A stretch of 14,536 nucleotides of DNA from Euryarchaeota archaeon UBA433 (GTDB taxonomy: Archaea > Thermoplasmatota > Poseidoniia > Poseidoniales > Poseidoniaceae). Positions 1 to 6,373 of this stretch are shown piece by piece. How positions within the stretch are numbered: the stretch's first letter is position 1; each line of letters begins with the position of its first letter. The DNA lies in assembly GCA_002495535.1 (NCBI GenBank), contig DAFX01000013.1, positions 1-14,536 of the forward strand, read 5' to 3'. Both the position numbers and the translations under genes were made by a program. The notes beneath the pieces were generated by a model that saw nothing but the letters and a program-made list of their open reading frames with translations, made no database searches and was not told the origin of the DNA.

Positions 1-129
1 AAAATCCGCCTCATGAAGGCAGGCAAGCAGAATCGGCGTGTCCCAGTTTGGGTCATGCTAAAGACCGACCGAAACACTGTGTCGCATCCAAAGCGACACC
101 ACTGGCGCCGTAGTAAGCTCCAACGCTGA
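1..129 (+). CDS. rpl39e: Ribosomal protein L39e (5' truncated by window edge)
   Basis: The open frame from base 1 to the TGA at 127-129 encodes the last 42 residues of L39e, a very small, strongly basic protein of the large ribosomal subunit near the exit tunnel, found only in archaea and eukaryotes. The visible core KQNRRVPVWVMLKT (about residues 9-22 of the visible part) and the ending HPKRHHWRRSKLQR are diagnostic. The family is about 50 residues long, so roughly 8-9 N-terminal residues lie outside the window. It is followed after 11 bases by rpl31e, the usual archaeal pairing. Seen: frame and motif. Known: family role. Confidence is high despite the truncation. Confidence 0.95.
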   Translation, partial: KIRLMKAGKQNRRVPVWVMLKTDRNTVSHPKRHHWRRSKLQR

Positions 130-140
130 GGTGAAGAAGT

Positions 141-416
141 ATGGTACGACCTAATGAATCTGAACTCACTGTCCCTCTCCGAAAGGCTTGGGCTATCACC
201 CGATACAAGCGTGCACCACGTGCTATGCAGATCATCCGAGAACACGTCATTCAACACCTTCGAGTCCGCGAAGACGAAGAAGTTTGGATCGACCCGTCTG
301 TCAACGAGCACATCTGGGCTCGAGGCATTGAAAATCCACCACGCAAGATTCGGTTGCACGTCACTCGTCACGACGAGCCTGACATCCCAATCGAAGTCAA
401 ACTATCAACGGAGTGA
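141..416 (+). CDS. rpl31e: Ribosomal protein L31e
   Basis: This 91-residue protein matches archaeal L31e of the large ribosomal subunit. The N-terminal half has the basic block LRKAWAITRYKRAPRAMQIIREHV (about residues 13-36), followed by an acidic VREDEEVWIDPSVNEHIWARG block and the closing strand PPRKIRLHVTRHD, in family order. Its length is normal for archaea. A GGTGA ribosome binding site at 130-134 lies 6 bases before the ATG, supporting this start. It sits between rpl39e and rps17e and is presumably co-transcribed with them. In many archaea eIF6 and LX follow L31e; here S17e follows instead. Confidence 0.95.
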   Translation: MVRPNESELTVPLRKAWAITRYKRAPRAMQIIREHVIQHLRVREDEEVWIDPSVNEHIWARGIENPPRKIRLHVTRHDEPDIPIEVKLSTE

Positions 417-422
417 TCATTT

Positions 423-614
423 ATGGGAAATATTCGACCAAGTTTTATCAAAATTCGAGCCATTCACCTTGTTGAAGATCACGGAGAGAAATTCACCGAC
501 GACTTCGAACACAACAAGCAAATGGTCATGCAACTCACAGATGTTGAATCCAAGAAACTGCGCAACTGGATCGCCGGCTATGTCACGCGATACCGACAAC
601 GCCGTGTCGATTGA
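423..614 (+). CDS. rps17e: Ribosomal protein S17e
   Basis: This 63-residue protein is archaeal S17e, a small-subunit ribosomal protein shared with eukaryotes. The start MGNIRPSFIKIRAIHLVE, the central FTDDFEHNKQMVMQL and the ending ESKKLRNWIAGYVTR (about residues 43-57) are the family signature, and the length is typical of the short archaeal form. A GGAGTGA motif at 412-418, overlapping the rpl31e stop codon, serves as ribosome binding site about 4 bases before the ATG, implying co-translation with L31e. Nothing is odd about the protein itself; the position next to L31e is less usual. Confidence 0.94.
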   Translation: MGNIRPSFIKIRAIHLVEDHGEKFTDDFEHNKQMVMQLTDVESKKLRNWIAGYVTRYRQRRVD

Positions 615-628
615 GCAGGTGAATCCTC

Positions 629-856
629 GTGGCTCTGCGAGTCAACTGGGACCGCACGCCCGTTTCGGTTCACCACCAAAGCAAATCCGTTTTGGAAGCA
701 CTCATTCTTCATTTGAGATCCAAACATGGTTTGCGTAAGCGGTCCATTGTCATGGAAGACCGCGAAGAGGGTTCCGGTCATCTTTTCTTTCTTTATCAGG
801 CATGCGACCCACGTTGGATTGCATCCTTTGATGTGAAATCCAGCGAGGAGGAATGA
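629..856 (+). CDS. Small protein of unknown function (75 aa)
   Basis: I do not recognise this family. The frame opens at a GTG 14 bases after the rps17e stop; an in-frame TGA at 620-622 rules out an earlier start. It closes in an ATGA overlap with the methyltransferase gene downstream, the arrangement expected of a real, translationally coupled gene. The product has a basic N-terminal half (VHHQSKSVLEALILHLRSKH, about residues 13-32), an alternating strand-like segment ending SGHLFFLYQA (about residues 49-58) and an acidic tail (SSEEE). The likely fold is a small alpha/beta protein without cysteine pairs, membrane segments or a signal peptide. I considered Pcc1 of KEOPS because of the size, but the pattern does not match. 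A ribosome- or tRNA-related role is only suggested by its neighbours. Confidence 0.7.
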   Translation: MALRVNWDRTPVSVHHQSKSVLEALILHLRSKHGLRKRSIVMEDREEGSGHLFFLYQACDPRWIASFDVKSSEEE

Positions 857-1698
857 GCATTATGGGCGATAGGAGCACCCTGCCGTTACCAAGGTCATCG
901 TTTCAACTCAGCATCGTCCTCATTGGCGTCTCGCACCCAGGAAACCTCGGAGCGGTGTGCCGCTCGATGCTCAACTACGGGTTTGTTCATCTTCGTCTCG
1001 TTTCCCCACGTTGCCAACCAGACAACATTGAAGCTCGGAACAGAGCAAAGCACGCAGGGCGTGTCCTCGATCAGTGCACAACCTTTGATTCGTTGGAAGA
1101 AGCAACAAGTGATGCATCCATGGTCATAGGAACATCTGGTAAACGTGAAATTGGTTCGAAGACCAACTTCCGTCATTTTGTCTATCCCTGGGAATTGTCC
1201 GAACGGTTGGAAGGATTCACCGGGAATGTTTGCTTGGTGTTTGGTGAAGAAGGCAAAGGAATGTCGACAGAGGATTTACAAAAATGCGATTATTTAGTGA
1301 CGTTGCCAACTTGGGAAGGGTACCCAATTGCCAATTTATCACACGCCGTTAATGCTTGTGTCTATGAGTTGCATCGATATCGCGTCATCAATCAGCAAGG
1401 CAAAGAAGCCGGTATACCGGATGTGGTCCCCCTTGAGCGCTCGTTGAATCCTGAATTGAAACACGTGCTGATGCAAACTGTTCGCGAACTATCGGAAGCT
1501 CTTCCAGGTAATGACGAACGACGCCAAAGTTTCGGCCAATCCCTATCGAGGTCAATCATGCGGTCAATGCCAACACAAGGCGAAGCAACTCGAATGATTG
1601 GGGGGCTTTTGGACGCAACCACGGCCATTCAATACGTCGAAGGGAACGAAGAATGGCGCAGCCAAAGGCGACGAAAGATCAGTCCTGAAGAAGAATAA
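853..1698 (+). CDS. trmJ: TrmJ-like tRNA 2'-O-methyltransferase (SPOUT family)
   Basis: This is a SpoU/TrmH-superfamily RNA methyltransferase whose best match is archaeal TrmJ, which methylates the 2'-O of C32 in tRNA using S-adenosylmethionine. All three trefoil-knot motifs are present: motif 1 VSHPGNLGAVCRSMLNYGF (about residues 26-44, with the conserved Asn31 and Arg37), motif 2 LVFGEEGKGM (128-137) and motif 3 LPTWEGYPIANLSHAV (151-166). The roughly 110 residues after the knot form a helical, charged C-terminal extension as in TrmJ dimers. The start at 853 overlaps the preceding stop (ATGA). The purine-rich GAGGAGG at 845-851 is better spaced for the in-frame ATG at 862, so a 278-residue product is equally possible. 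It converges on queD with only 6 bases between the stop codons. The exact tRNA position is inferred from family resemblance. Confidence 0.88.
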   Translation: MSIMGDRSTLPLPRSSFQLSIVLIGVSHPGNLGAVCRSMLNYGFVHLRLVSPRCQPDNIEARNRAKHAGRVLDQCTTFDSLEEATSDASMVIGTSGKREIGSKTNFRHFVYPWELSERLEGFTGNVCLVFGEEGKGMSTEDLQKCDYLVTLPTWEGYPIANLSHAVNACVYELHRYRVINQQGKEAGIPDVVPLERSLNPELKHVLMQTVRELSEALPGNDERRQSFGQSLSRSIMRSMPTQGEATRMIGGLLDATTAIQYVEGNEEWRSQRRRKISPEEE

Positions 1699-1704
1699 TG
1701 CTCG

Positions 1705-2154
1705 TCACGCATACCAAGATGCGACACTCTTTGGTGTTTCACGGACGTGCATAGCGACCAAACGTAATCGATTGCCGTATGTGGAAACAATGTGGGGCTG
1801 GATTTGTTCAAATGCCCACTTGGCGAGGTTTTCTGCCGTTGGAATGAATGGCACCACAACAGTTCGGTGTCCGTCATCCATAGCCGAAAGAGCTCGAAGA
1901 GCTTGTTCGTCGTGTTCATAGACCACAAAGGCGTGATCGACGATGTCGTGGATATGGATGGTGAGAATGGTACTAATGTCTGAAAAGTCCATGAGCATTC
2001 CTTCATCTGAAACTCCAGACTTTTGAACGACATCGCCTTCAATCTCTGCTTCGAAACGGTACCTATGCCCGTGCATATGCCGGCACTTGCTCTTATGATT
2101 TGGCACTCTATGGCCCGTATCAGTTTCGATGTAGCGTTTAATTCGTGTTGTCAT
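1705..2154 (-). CDS. queD: 6-carboxy-5,6,7,8-tetrahydropterin synthase (QueD/PTPS family)
   Basis: QueD converts 7,8-dihydroneopterin triphosphate, made by FolE, to 6-carboxytetrahydropterin, the second step towards preQ0. The 149-residue product has the family's zinc triad His15 (TGHRV), His28 and His30 (HGH). The catalytic Cys24 lies in the CxxxHGH motif. DHAF (Asp73-His74), PTAEN (105-109) and the closing RETPKSVASWYA (Glu139) are also present. It is the last gene of the operon. Its ATG overlaps the queC-msrB stop by 4 bases (ATGA), and a GAGGAG ribosome binding site lies within the end of that gene. A eukaryotic-type pyruvoyl-tetrahydropterin synthase is the alternative name for the fold, but the C24xxxHGH pattern and the queE/queC neighbours favour QueD. 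Confidence 0.95.
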   Translation of the reverse strand: MTTRIKRYIETDTGHRVPNHKSKCRHMHGHRYRFEAEIEGDVVQKSGVSDEGMLMDFSDISTILTIHIHDIVDHAFVVYEHDEQALRALSAMDDGHRTVVVPFIPTAENLAKWAFEQIQPHIVSTYGNRLRLVAMHVRETPKSVASWYA

Positions 2155-3305
2155 TCTTCCAACTCCTCAAAATTGATTGATGCTGAATTGATGCAATAGC
2201 GCATGCCACCATGGGCCTGCGGTCCGTCGTTGAAAATGTGGCCGAGATGTGCATCGCACTTGGAGCACCGAACCTCAGTTCGTACCATTCCATATGTTCT
2301 GTCCTCTATTTGCGATATATTGGCCATGGGATGTTCGCTATGGAAAGAGGGCCATCCGCAACCAGAATCAAACTTCATCTCTGATGTGAAGAGGAAATGA
2401 TCGCAGCAAATGCATGTGTATCGCCCCCTTCGCTTTTCATCCCAGTAGATGCCAGTAAATGCTTGCTCAGTACCGCTGTTCCGTGTGACATGGTACTGGA
2501 GTTCGGATAGTTTTTCCCTGTAATACTGGTCTTTGTGTTCGCGCTCAGTTTGCAAGGCTGCTTCCAAAACTTGCTCCCACGGCTCGACATATTCGATCGG
2601 GTCGACAAGGTCAAGAGCGTGAAAAGCAAGGATACGTTCCACATCCGAGCCGCTGCGACCAGAGCTTCGTCCTTGTTCATCCGGGTTGTAAGACGTGATG
2701 GTGTTCTCGAAAATCCGATCAAAATTTAGACCTATACGATCGCAAGAATCGAGGGCGTCTTTGAGAATGGTGATTTTATCTCCATCGATGAAAGGCAGAT
2801 CAAACTTTACGTTCTCACTGTCCCAATTTCCAACAGCGAAAGCGTGTTCAAGTGATGTGTAAAATTCTGGACGGCAATCTGGGTAAATGGCGTGGTCACC
2901 TGAATGAACGCCCAATGCAATTTCGACCTTTGTGGTTTCTCTTTTGGATATCGACAGGGCGTATCCGTAAAGAATGGATGCGAAAATAGCGTTTCGATTG
3001 GGCACAACCGTGTCCTTCATTTGGTCCTCTTCATAGTGCCCCTCTGGAACATCTTGGTTTCCTTGAATCAATGCGGAATCAAACAGGTGCATAGCGCTTG
3101 TGAGATCGACAACGTGGTGCGCAACATCAAACCCTTTGGATTGCAAATATGCAATGTTAGCGCTCGCTCGTTCGAGTTCGACGCTGTGCTTTTGTCCATA
3201 ATTATAGGATATACAACTCACAGTGTGCTCCTTAGCTAGGGCGTGAAGGAGTACGGCCGTGGAGTCCATTCCACCGGACAAAGCCATGACGGTTCTTCCA
3301 GCCAT
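2151..3305 (-). CDS. queC: 7-cyano-7-deazaguanine synthase fused to methionine-R-sulfoxide reductase (QueC-MsrB)
   Basis: One uninterrupted 384-residue frame carries two domains. Residues ~1-235 are QueC, the ATP-dependent enzyme that turns 7-carboxy-7-deazaguanine into preQ0: PP-loop SGGMDST (10-16), NYGQKH, VPNRNAIFAS and YPDCRPEF. Residues ~262-382 are a full MsrB domain, which reduces methionine-R-sulfoxide: zinc pairs Cys298/Cys301 and Cys347/Cys350, resolving-type Cys316 in GCGWPSF, and catalytic Cys371 in RYCINSAS. The linker has no Met and no stop, so the domains are made as one protein. The positions of QueC's four zinc cysteines are Ser205, Ser215, Ser218 and Asp221 in the stretch TSYNPDEQGRSSGRSGSDVE. 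The ATG at 3305 shares one base with the queE stop (TGATG) and gives a normal QueC N-terminus; an in-frame ATG at 3323 would add six residues. Function as QueC is inferred from context. Confidence 0.93.
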   Translation of the reverse strand: MAGRTVMALSGGMDSTAVLLHALAKEHTVSCISYNYGQKHSVELERASANIAYLQSKGFDVAHHVVDLTSAMHLFDSALIQGNQDVPEGHYEEDQMKDTVVPNRNAIFASILYGYALSISKRETTKVEIALGVHSGDHAIYPDCRPEFYTSLEHAFAVGNWDSENVKFDLPFIDGDKITILKDALDSCDRIGLNFDRIFENTITSYNPDEQGRSSGRSGSDVERILAFHALDLVDPIEYVEPWEQVLEAALQTEREHKDQYYREKLSELQYHVTRNSGTEQAFTGIYWDEKRRGRYTCICCDHFLFTSEMKFDSGCGWPSFHSEHPMANISQIEDRTYGMVRTEVRCSKCDAHLGHIFNDGPQAHGGMRYCINSASINFEELEE

Positions 3306-3976
3306 CAGTCCACGCCCATCCATTTGTGTGTTTGCAAACTAAGGCGCCAGGACGGGTTCTGTTTGACAATCGATTCGGTTTCAGCGAAATTTTTACCATT
3401 CCATTCCACCGATTCAGTTTCCATATAACATGGCTGAAGGAAGATGTGCTTGAACCCTTGTTGCAGTTCTTCATACATCGATAAATCCTGACCAACATAC
3501 ACGCACTTGAGCTCATCGCCTCTCCTTTGTTCCAACCGGACATTCGGGTACATCTGGTCCTTAGGCGATACACAAACCCAATCGATGAGTCCCTCTGGGA
3601 CCGGGATTGTCCCGTTTGTTTCAACAGAAAGGTTGTACCCGCGTGCTTTCAAAAGTCGGTGAAGTGGCCACAAATCGTGGAGCATGGGTTCACCACCCGT
3701 AAAGATCACGCGTTTGCAATCAAACTTCAACACTTCACCTAAAATATCAATCGTATTTTTTGTTTCAAACGTCAAAAAATCTGTATCGCACCATTCGCAA
3801 CGCAAGTTACAGGTGCCAAATCGAATGAACACATGGGGAATACCAGCGTGATACCCTTCGCCTTGGACTGAGTGGAAAATTTCCACAATTGGATACTCAA
3901 CGGCGAGGTCTGATGGATGATCGGTCGGTATCACACCAGAGATGTTGCATGAATCGCTTTGAGTCAAATGAACCAC
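3305..3976 (-). CDS. queE: 7-carboxy-7-deazaguanine synthase (QueE, radical SAM)
   Basis: QueE is the radical S-adenosylmethionine enzyme that contracts the ring of 6-carboxytetrahydropterin to 7-carboxy-7-deazaguanine. The 223-residue product has the cluster-binding motif CxxxCxxC (Cys56, Cys60, Cys63 in TCNLRCEWCDTDF), the SAM-binding FTGGEP (92-97), SVETNGT (117-123) and the closing RLSLQTHKWMGVD, all as in known QueE. YPIVEIFHSVQGEG at 28-41 is the usual N-terminus, so the first ~27 residues are a short extension or the true start is internal. The first available start is a GTG one base after the folE stop. I see no clear ribosome binding site, so translation may depend on coupling to folE. 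It overlaps queC by one base. Confidence 0.95.
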   Translation of the reverse strand: MVHLTQSDSCNISGVIPTDHPSDLAVEYPIVEIFHSVQGEGYHAGIPHVFIRFGTCNLRCEWCDTDFLTFETKNTIDILGEVLKFDCKRVIFTGGEPMLHDLWPLHRLLKARGYNLSVETNGTIPVPEGLIDWVCVSPKDQMYPNVRLEQRRGDELKCVYVGQDLSMYEELQQGFKHIFLQPCYMETESVEWNGKNFAETESIVKQNPSWRLSLQTHKWMGVD

Positions 3977-3977
3977 C

Positions 3978-4547
3978 TTAAAGAGGAGGGGAATGGATCA
4001 ACTGCATCAATTCCTGTCGTGCTTCTGGGCGTTCAAAGAATACACCCCGCATGGCTGAAGTCGTCATGACGGAATTTTGCTTCTTGACTCCGCGGCATCG
4101 CATACATCCGTGTGATGCCTCGATGATGACTGCTGCACCAAGAGGGGATAAGTGAGTTTCCAAATCATCAGCAATTCCCTTGGTGATCCGCTCTTGGTTT
4201 TGGAGCTGGCGAGCGTGAAGGTCAACGATGCGTGCCAATTTGCTGATGCCAACAATTCGCTCAACAGGAATGTATGCAACGTGAGCGCGACCGTTGAACG
4301 GTTGCAGGTGATGTTCGCATGTCGAATGGAATTCGATATCTCTTAGCAAGACAATTCCATCATAGCCTTCCCCGTTAAAGGTGGAATCCAAGAGTTCTGA
4401 TGCATCAAGATTGTACCCGCCAAAAATTTCATCCCAAGAATCGATCACACGTTGAGGCGTCTTGAGCAAGCCCTCCCTTGTTGAATCCTTTTCTAGATAC
4501 CCTAGAAGGGTAAATACTGCCTGTTCTGCTTCTTCGCGTGTCGTCAT
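3978..4547 (-). CDS. folE: GTP cyclohydrolase I (FolE type IA)
   Basis: FolE opens GTP to 7,8-dihydroneopterin triphosphate, the entry step for preQ0 (and for folate-like pterins). The 189-residue product has zinc ligands Cys77 and His80 in the CEHH motif (HSTCEHHLQPF) and Cys148 in HGCMRCRG, together with KTPQRV (29-34), VGISKLARIVDLHARQLQNQE (99-119) and SVMTTSAMRG. This is the bacterial/eukaryotic FolE1 family rather than archaeal MptA/FolE2. I chose the ATG at 4547 because it matches the normal N-terminus, sits one base after the stop of the upstream RHH gene and follows a GGTGAT ribosome binding site. The longer frame reaching 4628 only adds residues overlapping that gene. Confidence 0.95.
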   Translation of the reverse strand: MTTREEAEQAVFTLLGYLEKDSTREGLLKTPQRVIDSWDEIFGGYNLDASELLDSTFNGEGYDGIVLLRDIEFHSTCEHHLQPFNGRAHVAYIPVERIVGISKLARIVDLHARQLQNQERITKGIADDLETHLSPLGAAVIIEASHGCMRCRGVKKQNSVMTTSAMRGVFFERPEARQELMQLIHSPPL

Positions 4548-4548
4548 A

Positions 4549-4719
4549 TCAATCACCCTGTCGCCCGTGCCGTGCATCAATCTCGTCCAACTGGTCAAGC
4601 AACTTGCGGCATGCCGTACGCACTGCATCTGCTAGGCTGACAAACTTCCGTTCATCACCCACATGTTTGCGGAGGTCATCCACGAGTTCGGCCGGCATAT
4701 CAAGAGATATTTTGGGCAT
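4549..4719 (-). CDS. Small ribbon-helix-helix (CopG/Arc-type) DNA-binding protein, candidate operon regulator
   Basis: A 56-residue frame runs from an ATG at 4719 to a TGA at 4549-4551 and begins MPKISLDMPAELVDDLRKHV. This is the RHH pattern: a short beta strand (KISLDM, residues 3-8) that reads DNA bases as a dimer, helix A (PAELVDDLRKHVG), a turn, and helix B (SLADAVRTACRKLLDQL, 28-44), as in CopG, Arc and ParD-like repressors. It is the first gene of the preQ0 operon; folE starts one base after its stop. Its start lies 25 bases from a TATA box flanked by a perfect inverted repeat. I infer that it represses its own operon, perhaps in response to preQ0 or a pterin, but no ligand site is visible. 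No toxin partner is adjacent, which argues against an antitoxin role. Confidence 0.85.
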   Translation of the reverse strand: MPKISLDMPAELVDDLRKHVGDERKFVSLADAVRTACRKLLDQLDEIDARHGRQGD

Positions 4720-4741
4720 GGCCAAACCACTTGTCGCCTCT

Positions 4742-4747
4742 GTATAA
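4742..4747 (-). promoter_or_regulatory. TATA box of the preQ0 operon
   Basis: On the minus strand TTATAC is centred about 25 bases upstream of the A of the RHH gene's ATG (4719). That is the archaeal TATA-to-start distance, so the transcript is probably leaderless. No good ribosome binding site precedes this ATG, which agrees. It would drive RHH-folE-queE-queC/msrB-queD. Confidence 0.6.
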
Positions 4748-4766
4748 GTATTACTCTAGTAATACT
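4747..4766. promoter_or_regulatory. Perfect inverted repeat, probable operator
   Basis: The sequence reads AGTATTAC-TCTA-GTAATACT: 8-base arms with no mismatch around a 4-base spacer. It abuts, and by one base overlaps, the TATA box of the preQ0 operon and covers the place where TFB would bind upstream of it. RHH dimers bind short palindromic or tandem sites, and the neighbouring 56-residue RHH gene is the obvious candidate. The symmetry is seen; the binding is inferred. It also lies upstream of the divergent aminotransferase, about 93 bases from that start. Confidence 0.65.
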
Positions 4767-4858
4767 GTGCGAATATTAGGAATTGTTCACTCCCTCGTAT
4801 TATCTATCATTTTCAAGACTCAGTACGCCAATGTTCAAAGCATTCCGCAGTCGACAGT

Positions 4859-6373
4859 ATGTTGATGACAGTATCCATCCAGCCACAAGATGCCCTGGCG
4901 CACCTCCACGCCCTGCGTTCAAAGACCGGAGAAATGGACACCGTTGGTCTTTCTGACGAAGTAATTTCTTCCTTCTGTGTTCATGATCCAAAACTTGGAA
5001 TGGCCATTGTTGAAGCGACGGCGAAATTCGAAAACATCATCCAAGAATTCGGAACTGAACTTCTCCAACATGACGAGGCAAGTCTCGTGAAAGATCTGCA
5101 GCATGATTTCGTCAATTTTTACGCACCAGCTACCGTCAATCCATACATTGCCCTTGCCGGTCGGGGCCCGTGGATCGTCACTGCTTACGGCGCCGTCGTT
5201 CATGACAATGGCGGGTATGGTATGCTCGGAGCAGGTCACGGCCCATCAGATGTCATCGATGCTATGTCTGGAAATTGGGTTATGGCAAACGTCATGACTC
5301 CCTCTTTCAGTCAAAAACGATTGGCACAACGTTTGGAGCGCGAATTGGGTCACACACGCGGTTCTTGCCCGTTCACTCGATTCATTTGCATGAACAGTGG
5401 CTCTGAATCTGTGACTGTGAGTCTGCGCATTGCAGACGTCAATGCACGCCAACACACTGGGCCCGGTGGAAAACACGAGGGGAAGGAGATCAAATTGCTT
5501 GCGATCGAAAAGGCGTTCCACGGAAGAACCGATCGTCCCGCACAAATTTCTCATTCTTGCAAAGGCTCCTATGACAAGAATTTGGCAACCTTCAGAGACC
5601 GCGATAATTTGTTGTTGGTCCCTGCAAACGATGTTTCTGCTCTCGAAGCTATGTTCAAAAAAGCGGAGGAAGAAAATTGGTTTATCGAACTGATGGCAAT
5701 TGAACCGGTCCAGGGTGAAGGCAACCCTGGTGCTTGTGTTGAGCGGTCATTCTACGACGCTGCACGCAGACTTACCCTTGAACACGGCTCGATGCTCCTC
5801 GTCGATTCCATTCAAGCAGGTATTCGGGGTCAGGGTTGCCTGTCCATCATCGACTACGAAGGCTTCCAAGATGCCGAGGTTCCTGATTTAGAAACTTGGT
5901 CCAAAGCATTGAATGCTGGCCAGTACCCTCTTTCGGTCTTAGGTATGAACGATAGGGCGGCTGAAAATTATGTAGTCGGGATTTACGGAAACACCATGAC
6001 CACAAATCCACGTGCATTAGAAACCGCTTGCGCAGTTCTAGACAGCATGACGCCAGAGCTTCGAGCGAACATCAAAGATCGAGGTGATGAATTCGTAGCA
6101 AAATTGAAGGCGCTTGGAGAGGAATTGCCAGGAATCATCACCAAGGTCCAAGGCACTGGGCTCCTGTTAAGTGCTGAACTTGAACCGTCGAAATTCCCCG
6201 TTGTTGGTTTCGATGCTGTAGAACCCTGGTGCCGCCGTCAAGGGCTGGGTGTGATCCATGGCGGAGTGAATGCCCTAAGGTTCACCCCTCATTTCGGAAT
6301 TACATCTGAGGAAATCGACTTGATCATCGATGTCGTACGAGCCGCTCTTATCGAATTTTCACACCGGTCATGA
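4859..6373 (+). CDS. Class III PLP-dependent aminotransferase, substrate unknown
   Basis: A 504-residue fold-type I, class III aminotransferase. The PLP-binding Lys is Lys349 in TWSKALNAGQYPLS. NSGSES (179-184) holds the phosphate and Asp316 contacts the pyridine nitrogen. EPVQGEGN (282-289), YGNTMTTNPRALE and ALRFTPHF are further family motifs. Where class III enzymes usually read DEVQTGFGRTG, this one reads DSIQAGIRGQGCLS, and it has about 85 residues ahead of the first conserved segment (FVNFYAP, 84-90). These features separate it from standard 4-aminobutyrate, ornithine and lysine-6-aminotransferases, so I do not name a substrate. Starts at 4859 and 4865 are both possible. It is transcribed away from the preQ0 operon and overlaps the convergent permease gene by 6 bases at the stops. 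Confidence 0.85.
   Translation: MLMTVSIQPQDALAHLHALRSKTGEMDTVGLSDEVISSFCVHDPKLGMAIVEATAKFENIIQEFGTELLQHDEASLVKDLQHDFVNFYAPATVNPYIALAGRGPWIVTAYGAVVHDNGGYGMLGAGHGPSDVIDAMSGNWVMANVMTPSFSQKRLAQRLERELGHTRGSCPFTRFICMNSGSESVTVSLRIADVNARQHTGPGGKHEGKEIKLLAIEKAFHGRTDRPAQISHSCKGSYDKNLATFRDRDNLLLVPANDVSALEAMFKKAEEENWFIELMAIEPVQGEGNPGACVERSFYDAARRLTLEHGSMLLVDSIQAGIRGQGCLSIIDYEGFQDAEVPDLETWSKALNAGQYPLSVLGMNDRAAENYVVGIYGNTMTTNPRALETACAVLDSMTPELRANIKDRGDEFVAKLKALGEELPGIITKVQGTGLLLSAELEPSKFPVVGFDAVEPWCRRQGLGVIHGGVNALRFTPHFGITSEEIDLIIDVVRAALIEFSHRS

Noticed and set aside
154..738. A 194-codon open frame on the plus strand across rpl31e, rps17e and the 75-aa gene
   Set aside because: It is out of frame with three recognisable or well-placed genes, Ser/Thr-rich without domain features, and has no ribosome binding site; it is a shadow frame.
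629..856. The 75-aa gene as KEOPS subunit Pcc1
   Set aside because: The size is right, but the expected strand-helix pattern and conserved C-terminal motif are absent.
2151..3305. QueC-like protein as part of an anti-phage system (QatC or CBASS-associated QueC)
   Set aside because: The neighbours are folE, queE and queD, the full preQ0 pathway, and no nuclease, cyclase or ATPase partner of those systems is present.
4548..4628. A 27-residue N-terminal extension of FolE starting at 4628
   Set aside because: It overlaps the RHH gene in another frame. The ATG at 4547 has a GGTGAT site and matches the family N-terminus.
4549..4719. RHH protein as the antitoxin of a toxin-antitoxin pair
   Set aside because: No toxin-like gene lies next to it; the next genes are folE on one side and a divergent aminotransferase on the other.
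4790..4858. A TATA-like ATTATCTAT near 4799-4807 as the promoter of the aminotransferase gene
   Set aside because: It is weak, would leave a ~30-base leader without a ribosome binding site, and cannot be told from AT-rich background.
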